From NCBI RefSeq assembly GCF_003473485.1, contig NC_053049.1, forward strand, positions 10,230,001-10,294,000: a DNA stretch of 64,000 nucleotides, written 5' to 3'. Below are positions 34,012 to 46,075 of this stretch, piece after piece; position 1 is the first letter of the stretch, and each line of letters starts with the position of its first letter. Under the pieces are notes generated by a model. The model was not told the origin of the DNA. It saw nothing but the letters and a program-made list of their open reading frames with translations, and ran no database searches. Source of the stretch: Medicago truncatula. Its lineage: Eukaryota; Streptophyta; Magnoliopsida; Fabales; Fabaceae. The position numbers and the translations under genes were made by a program.

Positions 34012-35798
34012 CTTGAGTGACCAAAAGGTGGAAACAGAAACAAGTTTTGGAGTTTGGATTAAGCTACTTTGACATAATAATGACTACAAACCAAACGGTG
34101 TTGTCAAGAAGTAGTAATTAGTATAGGGAAATGGAAACCATTGGTTATGATAAAAGCAAACTGTTTTATTCATGCAGCTAGTTAGGAACATTGAATGTGG
34201 TGATGTAATAATAGATAGAGGACATTACATGGGCCATGTGGGTGCTATAAATGGTAAAAATGTCACCGTGGTAGTGAGGGAAGAATATGTGTCATTTGGT
34301 CTATGTCTAACTGTACAACATATTTAATTAAAATTTTGATCAGATACAATTAATATTTTGTTTATACTTAAGTTCGAATAGGTATGTAAAAGTATTCAAA
34401 CGTTGTGTTGTTCTGGTTTAGATTTGTTGTGATTATCAAATCATACATATTGTTATCGGTTAGATTGAGCGATACATTATTTTAATGTATATTATGATTT
34501 AAAAAATTTAAAATATCAAGTTTGAAAAATGGAGTCTCTGATCCCAATTCAAGGGACATCAATATCTCTGTTAGAACATCAAGCGATAACTGAAGATTAA
34601 AGTAAACAAAAACAACAGCGGATACGGTCGATCTTTGTTAACGTAGTTCGATCAATAATGTAGAACGACTATAATTTCATTTGTATTACTGCAAAATCAC
34701 GAGGACGGGAAGAAAAATACTAACATTTATCATTAAAAAAAATTATATAAAAACAACTAAAATTTTGGAGAAAAAAATAAAAAGTTTAAAACATCAATGA
34801 TTAAAAAACGAATGGAGTATATATAAATATACTCGTACACATAAGAGAATGAGTAGTTTCATGTTCGTAGGCCGTCAAAATTAATTGCTTTTGATTATTT
34901 AGGTGAAACATGCTTCATCACTTTGGTTGAGTAACATCCAAGGCATATATTTGCGTATTGATTATGCATCTGATTAATGAATATCACCAACTTTATTCAA
35001 CTTTTTACCTTTGTAAGTTTTATATACATAGTTTTAATTTATGTGCTATTTGCTCTGGACTGTTACAATGTTTGGAAGCTTCTAGGGTTGAGTCAATACA
35101 TACGAAGGTCTAAAACAAACTTCCAATTTTAAGGTTTTGTTTAGGAGTTGGGAAGGGAGAGGAAGAGATATATTCTCTTTAAAATAAATTTAACAGTTCT
35201 AGCCCACCAACAACTTACATTTTCTAATCTTGCTTTAAAAAAGTCCTGTTCTTAGGAAAGTTGATTCTGCTAGTATTTGTTATAGTAGTAATATTTTTTC
35301 TTTGTTTTTTGACAGAATAATATTTTTCTTCATATAATTCAGCTTTAAGGAATATTTTGGGATTATTTGATGTCGGTGCTAATGACATCCACTGCGTGAC
35401 ATTGTGTCCAGCCATATGGTTAAATTACAGAGAAACAAATCCCAGAAAAGGGCTAGTGGAATACATAACATTTAAATGCAACAATGTTAGGACTCATGAA
35501 AAAAACATAACTACCTTACAAACTAATAGTGGAATATATAACATTGTTTTGTTCCTCAAATTTTGAATTTGATGCAACTCATGCGAAACTGCGAGCACAA
35601 AAATATTTGTTCCACCAAAGAAGAATGAATAATTTACAAATATAATCTAAATGCAAATCATTTGGATTTTCCTAAGCAATAAACAAAAGAAATTTGCAAA
35701 CATTTAAAAAAATTCCCCGTTATCTGATACAAAGTCAAACCCGCATAAGAATGGAACTAAAGTCAAATCTTCATAGAATATTTATTTCTACGCTTTGA
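34012..35798. other. Intergenic region between the TBL and EDR4 genes
   Basis: TBL upstream sequence and EDR4 3' flank. No additional gene or clear element seen. Confidence 0.5.
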
Positions 35799-38700
35799 TC
35801 ATGAAGCTGCTGCTCTTGGTACTTTCATGCCAAATCCATGCTTTGCTTTCTCCACCCTGTCATATTGTCAAGAAGACTTAACAAACAACAACCATAAACA
35901 CACCACATGCTCTTTAAATATTGACATATATTACTATTACATGATGAGAAAATCTTAAAATAGTGCAAGTCAACTACTAAAAACGTAACGTAACATTGAT
36001 GAGGTAGTCATAGCCTATGAGGTAGGCAACTGCATAAAAGAATTGAACATTCTCTTCCTTGCAATATACACCAAAGTGATGCAAAAAGAATATACTTACT
36101 TACTGTAATGCAAGAAGTCAGCTACATGAAAATGATGCAAAATAACTTAGATTGCCGGTTACAAAACCATGCCAATATTAATATATCAATTGTTATGTTA
36201 GTATTTTTTTTCTTTCCTTTGAACCGGGTTTGAATCCCGGTCAGTTAACTCTTTCAACTCCTTTGAATCTTAGCTCAAACCAGGAGAGCTACCAACCGAA
36301 CCCCTAAGATAAATTCGTAGTGATTTGCTAAACATACACATTTTTCTTTCTAATATACAAACTCTCTATGCGAAGTCAAAATAATCTAAAAGACCCAAAC
36401 GAGAATGAAGTATCTGCAAAAATTTCACTTGATATAGAGCCAAAGATGACAAGTATCTGCAATCAATATATTGACTTCTAGGACATTAGTTAAAATAAGT
36501 ACCCAACTTGTTATTTTCTTGAAGTAGAACGTAGAAAAAACTAAGACATTTAAACAAAAGAGGTAGACAGGCATTTAAATGCAACAGAATCATCAGAAAC
36601 TCAGAACTTACGTTGGTGCAAGTTTGCCGAGCCCGTCTAGCTCTTCACCTGTGTCTACATCCAAGACTCTCCCGGTAATTTCAACGATATAAGATCTATC
36701 GCTATCATTTGGAAGTCCTCTACGAATAAGCAAATCTAAATCTTTTTGGTGAAGCTCTCTTCCGTTTACAATAACGCCAGTGTTTCCACCAGCACATTTA
36801 TCAGGAATGGGATGATTAAACTCTTCAATGAAGGGCTGCAAAATAAATCAATTTATCATTTACATTGATCAGACCATAATCATATATATGATGATTGGAG
36901 TCTGCTAGAATGACTAAAGTTACCGGAATTATTCCGAGACATGGTCCGCCTATGACACCCCAAAATCCAGCCCGAGAATCATACCTAATGAAACAAGATT
37001 ATAAAAACAAATCAATTAATGACTAGAAATCATAATTGAACATACTGTAGATAAAAATTTAACCAGTGTTATCAATCAGATCGTGGAAAATAGCGCTGTG
37101 TGCAAATTCTGCTGCACTACAATCTCACAACACTTTATACTAAATTGCTATGGTTGAACAATAGCAGTTTGTTAAAATTATGCTACATTATAGTGCTGCT
37201 ATACGACAACGCTGAACTTAATTGAGTCCACTAAAAGAGTAATTTGGCAAATTTTGTCAGACAGGTTGTTTTAGAAAGCTTGTCGGCCTAAAAGAATGGA
37301 ATCCCTTTTCAAAAGCTTAACTAATTTTGATCCCTTTGAAGTACTTTGATATATGTCAGCATAGGCTATAAATCATACTAACCAATAATTTCCTGGCTGG
37401 ATTGGTCCGGCTATCTTTTCAGCCTTCTTAACTACACGGTCTGATAAAGGTTGTCCATTTACGGTAACAATACATTTTTCACGATCATCAACTTTATCAG
37501 CTTGGGATGAACCTCGGGAGCCTTTCTTGAAAATGTTCGCGAAAAACGATTCACCTCCTTTGTTAGATCCAGCATGGTCATGTTCTTGGCTTGCGTCGCA
37601 ATAATCCTGTGAGATCCCGGAGTTGGAATAATCGTGGACATCCATCTCAGATGCAAGCACTACCTCTTTCAAAGAATTTTGCCTCGAGGTATTCTTTTCT
37701 AGTTTCACCTTCTCGGGTTCTGAGCGACCACTTTGATTGCCTTTCCCTAACCGATTCACTGCATGGTTGTTACTACTAGAATAATCAAGATACTCTTGAA
37801 GTGGTGAACCGGCAGGTGGAGAAACTGAGGTTTTAGTTGGCTGAATGGACTTTGCGGCTTCACCTGGTGCAGTCATAACTTCTGGAATATTTTCGTCTTC
37901 TGAGATACTCTGAGACGAAGAATGGAAACTTTGCATCTCCTGCAGCTTGCTGGAGTTCAAGCTTGGGTCTGAAGCCATGACAGGAGATCCTCTATCAACT
38001 GATTGAAAATCATAACCAGAATAATCGTCCGAGGAGAAGTTAACACGATTTGTGTTCACATGACCATGAGAATGCGACACGCGGCTATTCACAACCTCAA
38101 TAGAGGCATCATCATCAATCCTTGTGGTAGTTCCCTCCACTTCCCCATGAAGAGAAGTAACTAGCTTCTTATTGATGATAGAAACATTTATATCAGAAGA
38201 ACAAGCTCCGCATCGCATTTTCTGCTTTCGATTTTTCACCTTAGCCAGTACTTTTTTAGGAAGTTGCAGTAACTCAAAGCAATTATGACATGTGATGAAA
38301 GGAGAACCACCAGCTATCGGATGGCACCTTTGACTACCACTAGCTGACATTACTTTTTGAGAACGGCCCGTGACAAATCCACCCCTCTCAGAATCGAAGT
38401 CACTAACCAATCTTGTATGCAATTGCTTTTCACGAGAATTGGCAACAGGAACACCAGTTCTGGAATTATGAACATGTTGGCTAACTGCAGCTGGGATCTC
38501 ATTACGGTACAACATAGGATCATTTGAGGTATGAGGGAATCTGCTGTTAAGGAACGTAGCAGGTGGCACCGGCATTGAACCTCTTATCTTGTTGTTGTAG
38601 CAATGAAAACAAGAGCAAGAAGGCAAGTGCGGCGTAGGATTGTGTGTGTATTGTTCATATGAATCTGGACCGGTATCAGTATAGCGTCCAGGAAAGTAGG

Positions 38701-40051
38701 GATGCATAGGTTGTTGCGTGAATTGGCGAGATGACAAATGTGGACCTCTTGACATTTGTGACCCAAAAGGATCCCCATATCCAGGAAAATAGTTAGGGTT
38801 GTTCATTGAAGACTGAAAGTTGTTGTGCATGGCCATTTCATGACCACTCGTATAACCATATGGATCATGATGATAACTGGAATAAGGAGGACCTGCCAAA
38901 TGTTTATTAGGGCCAAAGAATTGCCTCGAGGTCGTCCAGTCCGACCCAGAAGGCCCATCTGGAAACCGAGTATCAGGGCCACCACGAGGATCTGGAGGAA
39001 CCATCTTTGAATCAGGATGGCCCTTTTCTTTAGGATTGTTAACCATTTCAGAAGAATTGCTCAGCTGCTTTGATAACTCATCAAGCTTCCGTAGAAGCTC
39101 GGCTCGATCTTGCTCTAGGTGCCGAACCCTACTCATACCATCCATGTCTTCATAATTACTCCATTGTTCACCATGATTATAAGAAAATCTTGAAGTTCCC
39201 TCATTAGGAAAGTTCAAATTGGAAAATCTAACACCTTCTATATCAGCTGATGGATATCTCTGAAACCCTTCCATATCAATTCTCTCCTCATTTGGCCAAT
39301 TCGACATTCTCCTTGGAAAATTAGACCCTCCAACTTGAAACTTCGATTCATGTTGTTCCCTTCTTATTGCTTTACCCCCTTCATCTCTACTTTTATTGAC
39401 ATCATAACCGTTCCCCGGAACTCCTTTCTCCCTACCATCCTCGTAACGATTCAGAATCCTCTCACGTCGTTCCTTATTCAACCTTCCTGAATCCCTTTGA
39501 TCTTCCCTCGAGAAACCAGCATTGGACTTAACATCAACATCCGAATTATCACTCAAAAAACCTACATCTTTCCTAAATGAACTTCCTAATTTAGCAGAAA
39601 CTCCTCCACCTTGTCCCTCATCTGAAGCCTCCCACAAACTACCATTTCCATTACCATTATTAACCTTTCCTGCAATTGAAACCGAAAACCACAATAACTC
39701 ATCAAAATCTCCAATCCCTTGAGTTAAATCCAAAACATCCTACTTAACTAATTGATTAAAAACCAAACACAAACAAAGGTAAACAAACTGAAAATTAAAT
39801 CCTTGATTCATAATCTCGCTTCTTAAAAAAACAAACTAAACAGTAAATAAAAACAAACATTTCTAAACAATATAAAGTCAAACAACACCTTTTAGCAAAA
39901 TTACATAAAGATAAAACAAAACAAAAAGAAGGGTACCTCTAAGAACAGCACCACAACCACCACATTGATAAATAGAATAACTAGCTTGCTCATGAAGAAC
40001 ATTTTGACATTTGGGACACCTCACCAAACGTAGCTTAGCTGAATCCTCCAT
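35799..40051 (-). CDS. EDR4: ENHANCED DISEASE RESISTANCE 4 (EDR4)-type protein
   Basis: Five exons, 39937-40051, 37383-39669, 36924-36984, 36612-36835 and 35799-35856, give 914 aa with phases that agree at each join. The N-terminus has a zinc ribbon (RCPKC at 11-15 and QCGGC at 29-33). A long disordered middle includes a coiled-coil-like segment (RHLEQDRAELLRKLDELSKQL). A second Cys-rich DUF3133 motif lies at about residues 490-540 (TCHNCFELLQLPKKVL and MRCGACSS). The conserved C-terminus has VVKKAEKIAGPIQPGNYWYD, GFWGVIGGPCLGIIPPFI and ELDGLGKLAPT. In Arabidopsis EDR4 restrains powdery mildew resistance, interacts with EDR1 and clathrin and affects membrane traffic. The role here is inferred by homology. 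Introns carry repeat remnants but no damage to exons. Confidence 0.94.
36215..36312 (-). mobile_element. SINE-like remnant in an EDR4 intron
   Basis: On the minus strand GGTAGCTCTCCTGGTTTGAG and GGGATTCAAACCC resemble A and B boxes. Diverged; no clear target-site duplication. Confidence 0.35.
37060..37215. mobile_element. MITE-like remnant in an EDR4 intron
   Basis: Opens with CAGTGTTATCAATCAGATCG and closes with GCTATACGACAACGCTG. Internal GCTGCACTACAAT and GCTACATTATAGT are inverted-repeat-like. Weak and old. Confidence 0.3.
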
Positions 40052-40412
40052 TGCTAAACTAAGAGAACATAAACAACACAAGTACACACAAAAAAACCTC
40101 TAACAAAACACCATCACAAAACAAAGAAGCAAAAACACAAAAACCTCTTAAACCAAGATATGATAATTGAAGAACTTTCAACTACACAAGAAAAAAAAAA
40201 TGAAGTCAAGGTGGTTTTTTTTTTTTTTGGGTTTGTTTTGTTTTTACTAAAGCATCCAAACAGCAAAAGAACAAATAGAGTAACTTTAAAATTTCAGCAA
40301 AACAACTGAGTGGGGACAAATTTTCTTCTGGGGTATCTTAGAACTTTGTGAAGTTGAAAACTTTTACCCTATTATACTGAAAAATTGAAACTTTATCTTG
40401 TGAGTTGGATTT

Positions 40413-40447
40413 CAGAGAGAGAAGGAGAGAGAGGTAATATATGAACA
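40413..40447 (-). promoter_or_regulatory. Putative core promoter of EDR4
   Basis: On the minus strand a CATATATTA TATA-like motif is followed by an 18-base CT-rich patch, about 370 bases upstream of the ATG. TATA plus Y-patch is a common plant core promoter layout. Confidence 0.4.
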
Positions 40448-40449
40448 TT

Positions 40450-41600
40450 CATTAAGGTTGTACGGAATGGTGTTTGTTGAGTCATAATGTGAACTGTGAA
40501 AGGAGTAAAAGGGTGTGAATGAATGAGTCCACATGTATTAACGTTTTTAGTTCTGTAACGCAGATACTCCTAATTGAGTTTCCATTATCTAAAATTGATT
40601 TTGATAAAAATGAATTCTGATTAAAAATATTTATGTTTGAATATTTATATAATTTATTTTGGAAGACGTTCATATAAATTGAGTTGAACTATAGGCGTAT
40701 TATGTTGGTATTATAAAAGGAGAGTTAAAAGGTGTTTGCTCCGTCATTTGTGCGAATTTTGATTTACCTTTTAAAAAAACTTTCTATCACAATCATGTAA
40801 TTTAAAGATTATTTGGTTTTAAACTTTTATTTTATACCGTTAAACTTCATAAGAGTGCAAAATCAAAATTTGGTAACACATAGAGTAACTTTAAAATGGA
40901 CAAATAATTTGAGATAAAGTAAAATAGACCAAATACATCAACTATTTAATGAATCAAAAAAGTAAATTGTTTCTTATATATAGGATCGGATGGAGTATTA
41001 TACTAGTAAAAATGAGAGACATCCTCAAGAAAGAAAGAAAAAAACAACAGACATGATTTGAGTTGGAGTGAAAAAAGTGAAAGTGAAACAATGTTGTTAG
41101 TATTTGTTTTGATTGACGGCTGTAAATCACGTTCTGTTTGAAATCACAGAAAAAAACCACTTTATCGTAGAAGCTCAACTTCTTAAAATCACGATAAATT
41201 TACATAAAATAAAATAGTGTACATGTATATTTTTTGTTCATCAAACGCTAATCAAAATAGACGCTTCTGGAATAATCTATTTTGGCCTCATTAGATGCAT
41301 TGGATTCATCTCCACTCCTTTGACCATCGGAGTTGGTAACTGAAGTTAGAAAGAGCGTTCGATAATTCAATACGCGGCTTTGCTTGAATGACAATTTCAT
41401 TTACGTGTGTGAAGAAGTGACAAAATCAAGATATGGAAAGTATACACTTTTATTTGTTGACTAATGCATATATCAATATTAACATATACTCCTATAAAAC
41501 AAGTTCATATTTATTATGACCCGTCTTCTCCCCACAAAATGAGAAGAAGAAAAAAACATGGAAGTGAGTTTGTAGGACCCGTGACCCCACAACACCGGTA
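40450..41600. other. Spacer upstream of EDR4
   Basis: AT-rich. GGATCGGATGGAGTATTA near 40984 looks like a Stowaway right end without a confirmed partner. No gene seen. Confidence 0.4.
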
Positions 41601-41605
41601 GCCGC

Positions 41606-42397
41606 TAGGCCTGGACAACGGGCGGTTCGGTGCAGTTTTCGGTCTCAAAATTCGGAACCGTTCAAACCGACGGTGTGAATATTACAGTCCGTTTCCGTCC
41701 GTTTGAGTCCACGGTTTCGACAGTCGGCGGTTCAACGGTTTTAGCGGGTGGTCGGCCGGACTCCGCCGGTTTTGGATTAAACAAAATCTGGTACAAAAAT
41801 TACAAAAAAAAAAAAAAAAAAACGGAATAACAGTGTTGGTGGGTGTTCACAACTTGTTACATGTGAAAAATGAAAAGGATTGTGTTGTATGAATTGATAA
41901 TAAAGGAAGAAGTAGAAGAAGAAAGAGTTGAGATTTGTGGAGCTTATTGAGGAAAAGCTCTCGATCTGAAGGAATTGTGGTGGACTACTAGTTCCAGCAG
42001 GAGATGGTGATATGTGTATTCTGATGTGCAATGACTATGGTCATAAAATAGTGATTTGAAAATATAAAATATTAAAAATAGATATAAATTAATACCTTGA
42101 AATTGAATAGTTTTTGAGAGTTCCAAGACAATTGAGAGAGAGACAACACGTCTTCCCTATGCAAGCCAGCTTTCACATTGTAAAAGTGTTCATTTTTATC
42201 ATTCTTGGCATAAAATCGATCGGTTGTTGGGTGCCGATGGATTGATTTTTGCAATCCGAATCCGACCGTTCATAACTGTATAAAACTGAAAAAGCATGAA
42301 TCACCAACCCGCGGTTCATATACACCCGACCCGAATGTTCACGGTTTCACCGGTTTGGCCGGTTTTCGGTCGGGTACGGATATTCTGTCCAGCCCTA
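41606..42397. mobile_element. Non-autonomous hAT-type element
   Basis: Starts TAGGCCTGGACAACGGGCGG and ends GGATATTCTGTCCAGCCCTA, imperfect inverted termini of the TAGGGCTGGAC hAT type, about 792 bp. Both subterminal regions are dense in CGGTT/AACCG-type motifs. No transposase reading frame. An 8-bp target-site duplication was not evident, so one end may have been replaced. Confidence 0.65.
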
Positions 42398-42690
42398 GTA
42401 TGTGTGTATCATGGTGAACTCATCCAAGTTGTACTTCATTGTGAATATGTAGTAGTACAAGAGAAAAAGAGAGAAGTGAGGTGGTGTGGTGTTTTTTGTT
42501 TCTGAAAAAAGGTGGGGCTGTGTCTTGAAAGTTGAAGAAAGATAAGGTAGCCACTAGGTTGGTGGAATAGACACGTGAAAGGTTAAAATATGTCTAAAAA
42601 AATTAAATATTATCTCACTTTGTGGGTCTCAAGGCAAAAATATCAGTACTAGTACACAGGTAATTACAGTATCTTTTTAGAGTACCACGG

Positions 42691-42886
42691 TAGGCTTTCA
42701 TATGAACGGACGGGTTCAGTCACCGTTGGACCTAAATTTGAAAACTGAGCCCGCCCATATGAACTCACTGTTAACCGATTTTTTGTTCCTTTTCAACCCT
42801 TCACCCATTCCGACCCGCCCGTAGCGGTTGCGGTTTTCCCGATTTTTTCGGTTTATGGGCGGTTCCGGTTATTTTGTCCAGCCCTA
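42691..42886. mobile_element. Short hAT-type remnant
   Basis: Ends GGTTATTTTGTCCAGCCCTA, the same terminus as the neighbour at 42397, preceded by related CGG-rich sequence. The left end (TAGGCTTTCATATGAACG) is only partly terminal-like. Confidence 0.5.
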
Positions 42887-42889
42887 GGT

Positions 42890-45800
42890 TGTTGTGTTTG
42901 TTTGTTTATTGCAGAGGTTTTTATAAGTTGAAGAATTTGAAGAGACGAGTTTTGTTGAGTTGAATTGAGTTGGGTTTTTCAGTAAGTGGATTGGGGGTTT
43001 TTTTTTTGGTTGATGCAATGGAATGAGTTTATGATGATGACTACTAACTTGACTACAATGGGTGATACCGGCCAAAAGTGGGTCCTACTATTGTTCTGGT
43101 TTATGTCGACTGGGCCAATGAAAAGTTGCCATGTCATGTGGGTGAAAAGTTGATTCTCAAACTTTGAAGTTTGAAACACTTTCTTCACCAAGGCGAGTAC
43201 GAGGTTATGAGTAAAACACTTTACTTTTTTTTTTGTGTAAAGTTGTTAAGTAAATAAAGATTGTCTAAAACTTGTTTCCTTAACGATTAAATTAGTTTTT
43301 TTTTTTAATAATTTATCTTGTAATGGAACATGACTATTTATTTGAGTCACTATTATAAGTAAAAATAATTAATTTTGCATTGATTAATAAAATTAGTTAA
43401 GGATTTAAACTTAGGTCATCTAATCTAACTCCTATATTTTGAGTTAAAATCCTATATTTTCATGACTTTATCTCGTAAGTCTAACATTTATTTAAAAATT
43501 ATTCATAAATTTTATCTGAAATCTCCCATATAATATTAGAGTCTCCGAGTAATTTGTCAAATTAGGTTTGCGAAGTCCACCATACCTAAATATGAATAAG
43601 AAGAAATTTTGTTCTTAAAAACAATATTCCTGTTATAGAACATACTTCCAACAAAAAAAATACTAGTAATGTGGTAGTAGTAATTATACAACATAAATTA
43701 TTTATGTACTTACTACAAGGATTTGGTTATCTTTTTCCATGTTCTGTCCAACTAAACGCGTTTTAAACGTACACTTTATGTAAGAAGATTATTTGATTAT
43801 AAACAAGAAACTTAATTTGCTATCAGCCTCCATGTGATTCGCATGTTCTATTTTTTGACTGGGTAATTGGTACATAGAAATATGCATAATTCATAATTGC
43901 ATGTACAAGTATAAGTAACATAATAGACGACTCATGAGTCATGACTCATTGATCAAATTGCCGGCCAAAAAAGAATTTCATTCCATATTGAAATTGGAAG
44001 TTGAAACTTGAAACAGTCCACCCAATTTTCCAAGTTCACACATTGTCACTCACCACATCACAACCTAAATAATATGGATATATCATGCATTTAACTTTAC
44101 GATAAAGAATGTATAAGGCATACAATAAGGATATTCTCAAGTTGTGTTGTGACTTTTTGATTTGGAGCACTAGCAACACTAGTCAATCACATGTGGCTGT
44201 AAAAAGGAACAATATAGTGCTACTTCAGTTACCGGCCAATTTAACCTTGGTAGTCATCAAAATATTTTTTAAAAAATTCATTATAAATATAACATTAATT
44301 TATTAAAATTTTAAATAAATAATACTGATATCTTTTTAAATATATTTATTCTTTTTTTTTTAAGAAATCAAAATGGGATATAATACTCAACTGGCTATCC
44401 TTCTAGCACAAGGTGTGCCAAGAAGGATAACAAATATTTACAACAAAGTATCAACGAGAATGAGCAATGATTAGCCTATACCCAACCCAAACACAAAAAC
44501 GAGTTTTTGCACCAATCATGAAACTTATAATTAAAACTAGCAAATTTTGCTTTATGCAATAAAAAGAGAGAAGCTTAATGTTCTCCAACAGTTGGGGAAA
44601 GGAAGTAAATACATTTTTTCTTAACACAACATTGGACTCAAATGATTAATGTGTTTTATTTAAATTTACGGATTTGACCGATAACAGAGTTTGATATCAT
44701 AGGATAAAATAATTTGTGGTATATGCTAGGGTGAAAACAAACAAAAAATTATATATTTGTCAATGTTACTAGCATCGGGATATTGTTACTAGTATTCATG
44801 TAGACACATGTTCGTCCAATTGATCTTTTTTATTACATTAATGTTTATAAATTACGAACAATAGTGTTAATTTTTTACTCAAAATTTAATGTTTGTGTTT
44901 CTGCCAAATTGTGACACAATTTAGAATAATCGTGATGTGATTGGTGAAGTTATTATTTGGAGGTTTCAATTCTTCAAAAATCATGGTGGGACTTTGGAAA
45001 ATGTGGCGTGATTTGACTTGCAGCTGGCAAAAGTACAATTGGAAAATTATGTCATGATTTGGGAAATCGTTGCGCAGTTTGTCTGGATGTGAATACTATA
45101 AAAGAAGTCTTTGACCCCATTTGTTGATGGATCTTGAGAATCTCATGAAACCAAAGGAAGGAACTTTAAGATAATTTAGAGGTTAAGATTTGAGGGTCTT
45201 TAGATGAGATTCAAATGATCAATATGTGAATCTTAGAGAACCAAAAGAGGGGGCTCTTGAGAAAGGGTTCGTGTCGTTTTTGGGAGAGATTCATTGCTTA
45301 GGAAAGTTGGGAAACACATGAAAGGAGAGTCTTGTGAGCAACTTAGGTGAATCTTAGGGTACCAAAAGAGGAGATCCTTAGGAAATCAATGGCTAAGGGT
45401 TTGTTTCTTTTTGGGTTGGATTCTAGAGTTGGGAAACACCTTAGACAGTGAACTCATTGGGTCTCTTGATCACTATAAAAGACTCGGAAAAATAGTAGAA
45501 ATTAAGCGTGCTCTTGAAGAACTTATGTGCATGAATTTTATCTAATTGTTTGTATAAGAACAAAACTATAATACTCTACCCAAATATTGTCCATTCATAC
45601 GTTATGATAATAAATACATCTTGACACCTTAAGGGTAACCATATTTTGTATACTTACTTCACATTGGGAAGGTTACAGGTGAATCAACATAGACATTTAA
45701 AAGAAAGGAGTCTGAAAGAACATTAGGAAGAATTCGGGTTCGATCCCCACTGCTAAAAAAATTCTCCTCCCCTAACATTTCTAGTAGGCTATTTCCTTTT

Positions 45801-46070
45801 ACATCAGGTTTGCAGTAAAAGAAAGATATAGATTTATAAATGTGCAAATATTCAAATCCTACATAAAAAGAGAAATGTTGTTATTAACTATTCAGATCAC
45901 CCAGTCTACTACAAACCATGTCTAATCTTTGGTGACTGCAAGTATTGGTAACATTAATCATAAATAAGAAACAAATCAGGCCGAATGAGATCCTGTGTGA
46001 CCATTACAACATGCTAACAGTACCAACTCCTTAAATTACTCCAAGAGAAGACAAAAAAACGTAAGAACTG
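42890..46070. other. Intergenic sequence with degenerate repeats
   Basis: No gene recognised. A degenerate direct repeat of about 115 bases (TGAATCTTAG...CCAAAAGAGG...GTTGGGAAACAC) occurs at about 45225-45325 and 45345-45436. A SINE-like B-box (GGGTTCGATCCCC) lies at 45731. Confidence 0.45.
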
Positions 46071-46075
46071 GAGCA

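Noticed and set aside
35357-35566. 69-codon plus-strand frame between TBL and EDR4
   Set aside because: No recognisable domain, unremarkable composition, no support from splice or promoter signals.
40735-41000. Possible complete Stowaway MITE
   Set aside because: Only the right terminus (near 40984) is convincing; no matching left end with a TA duplication.
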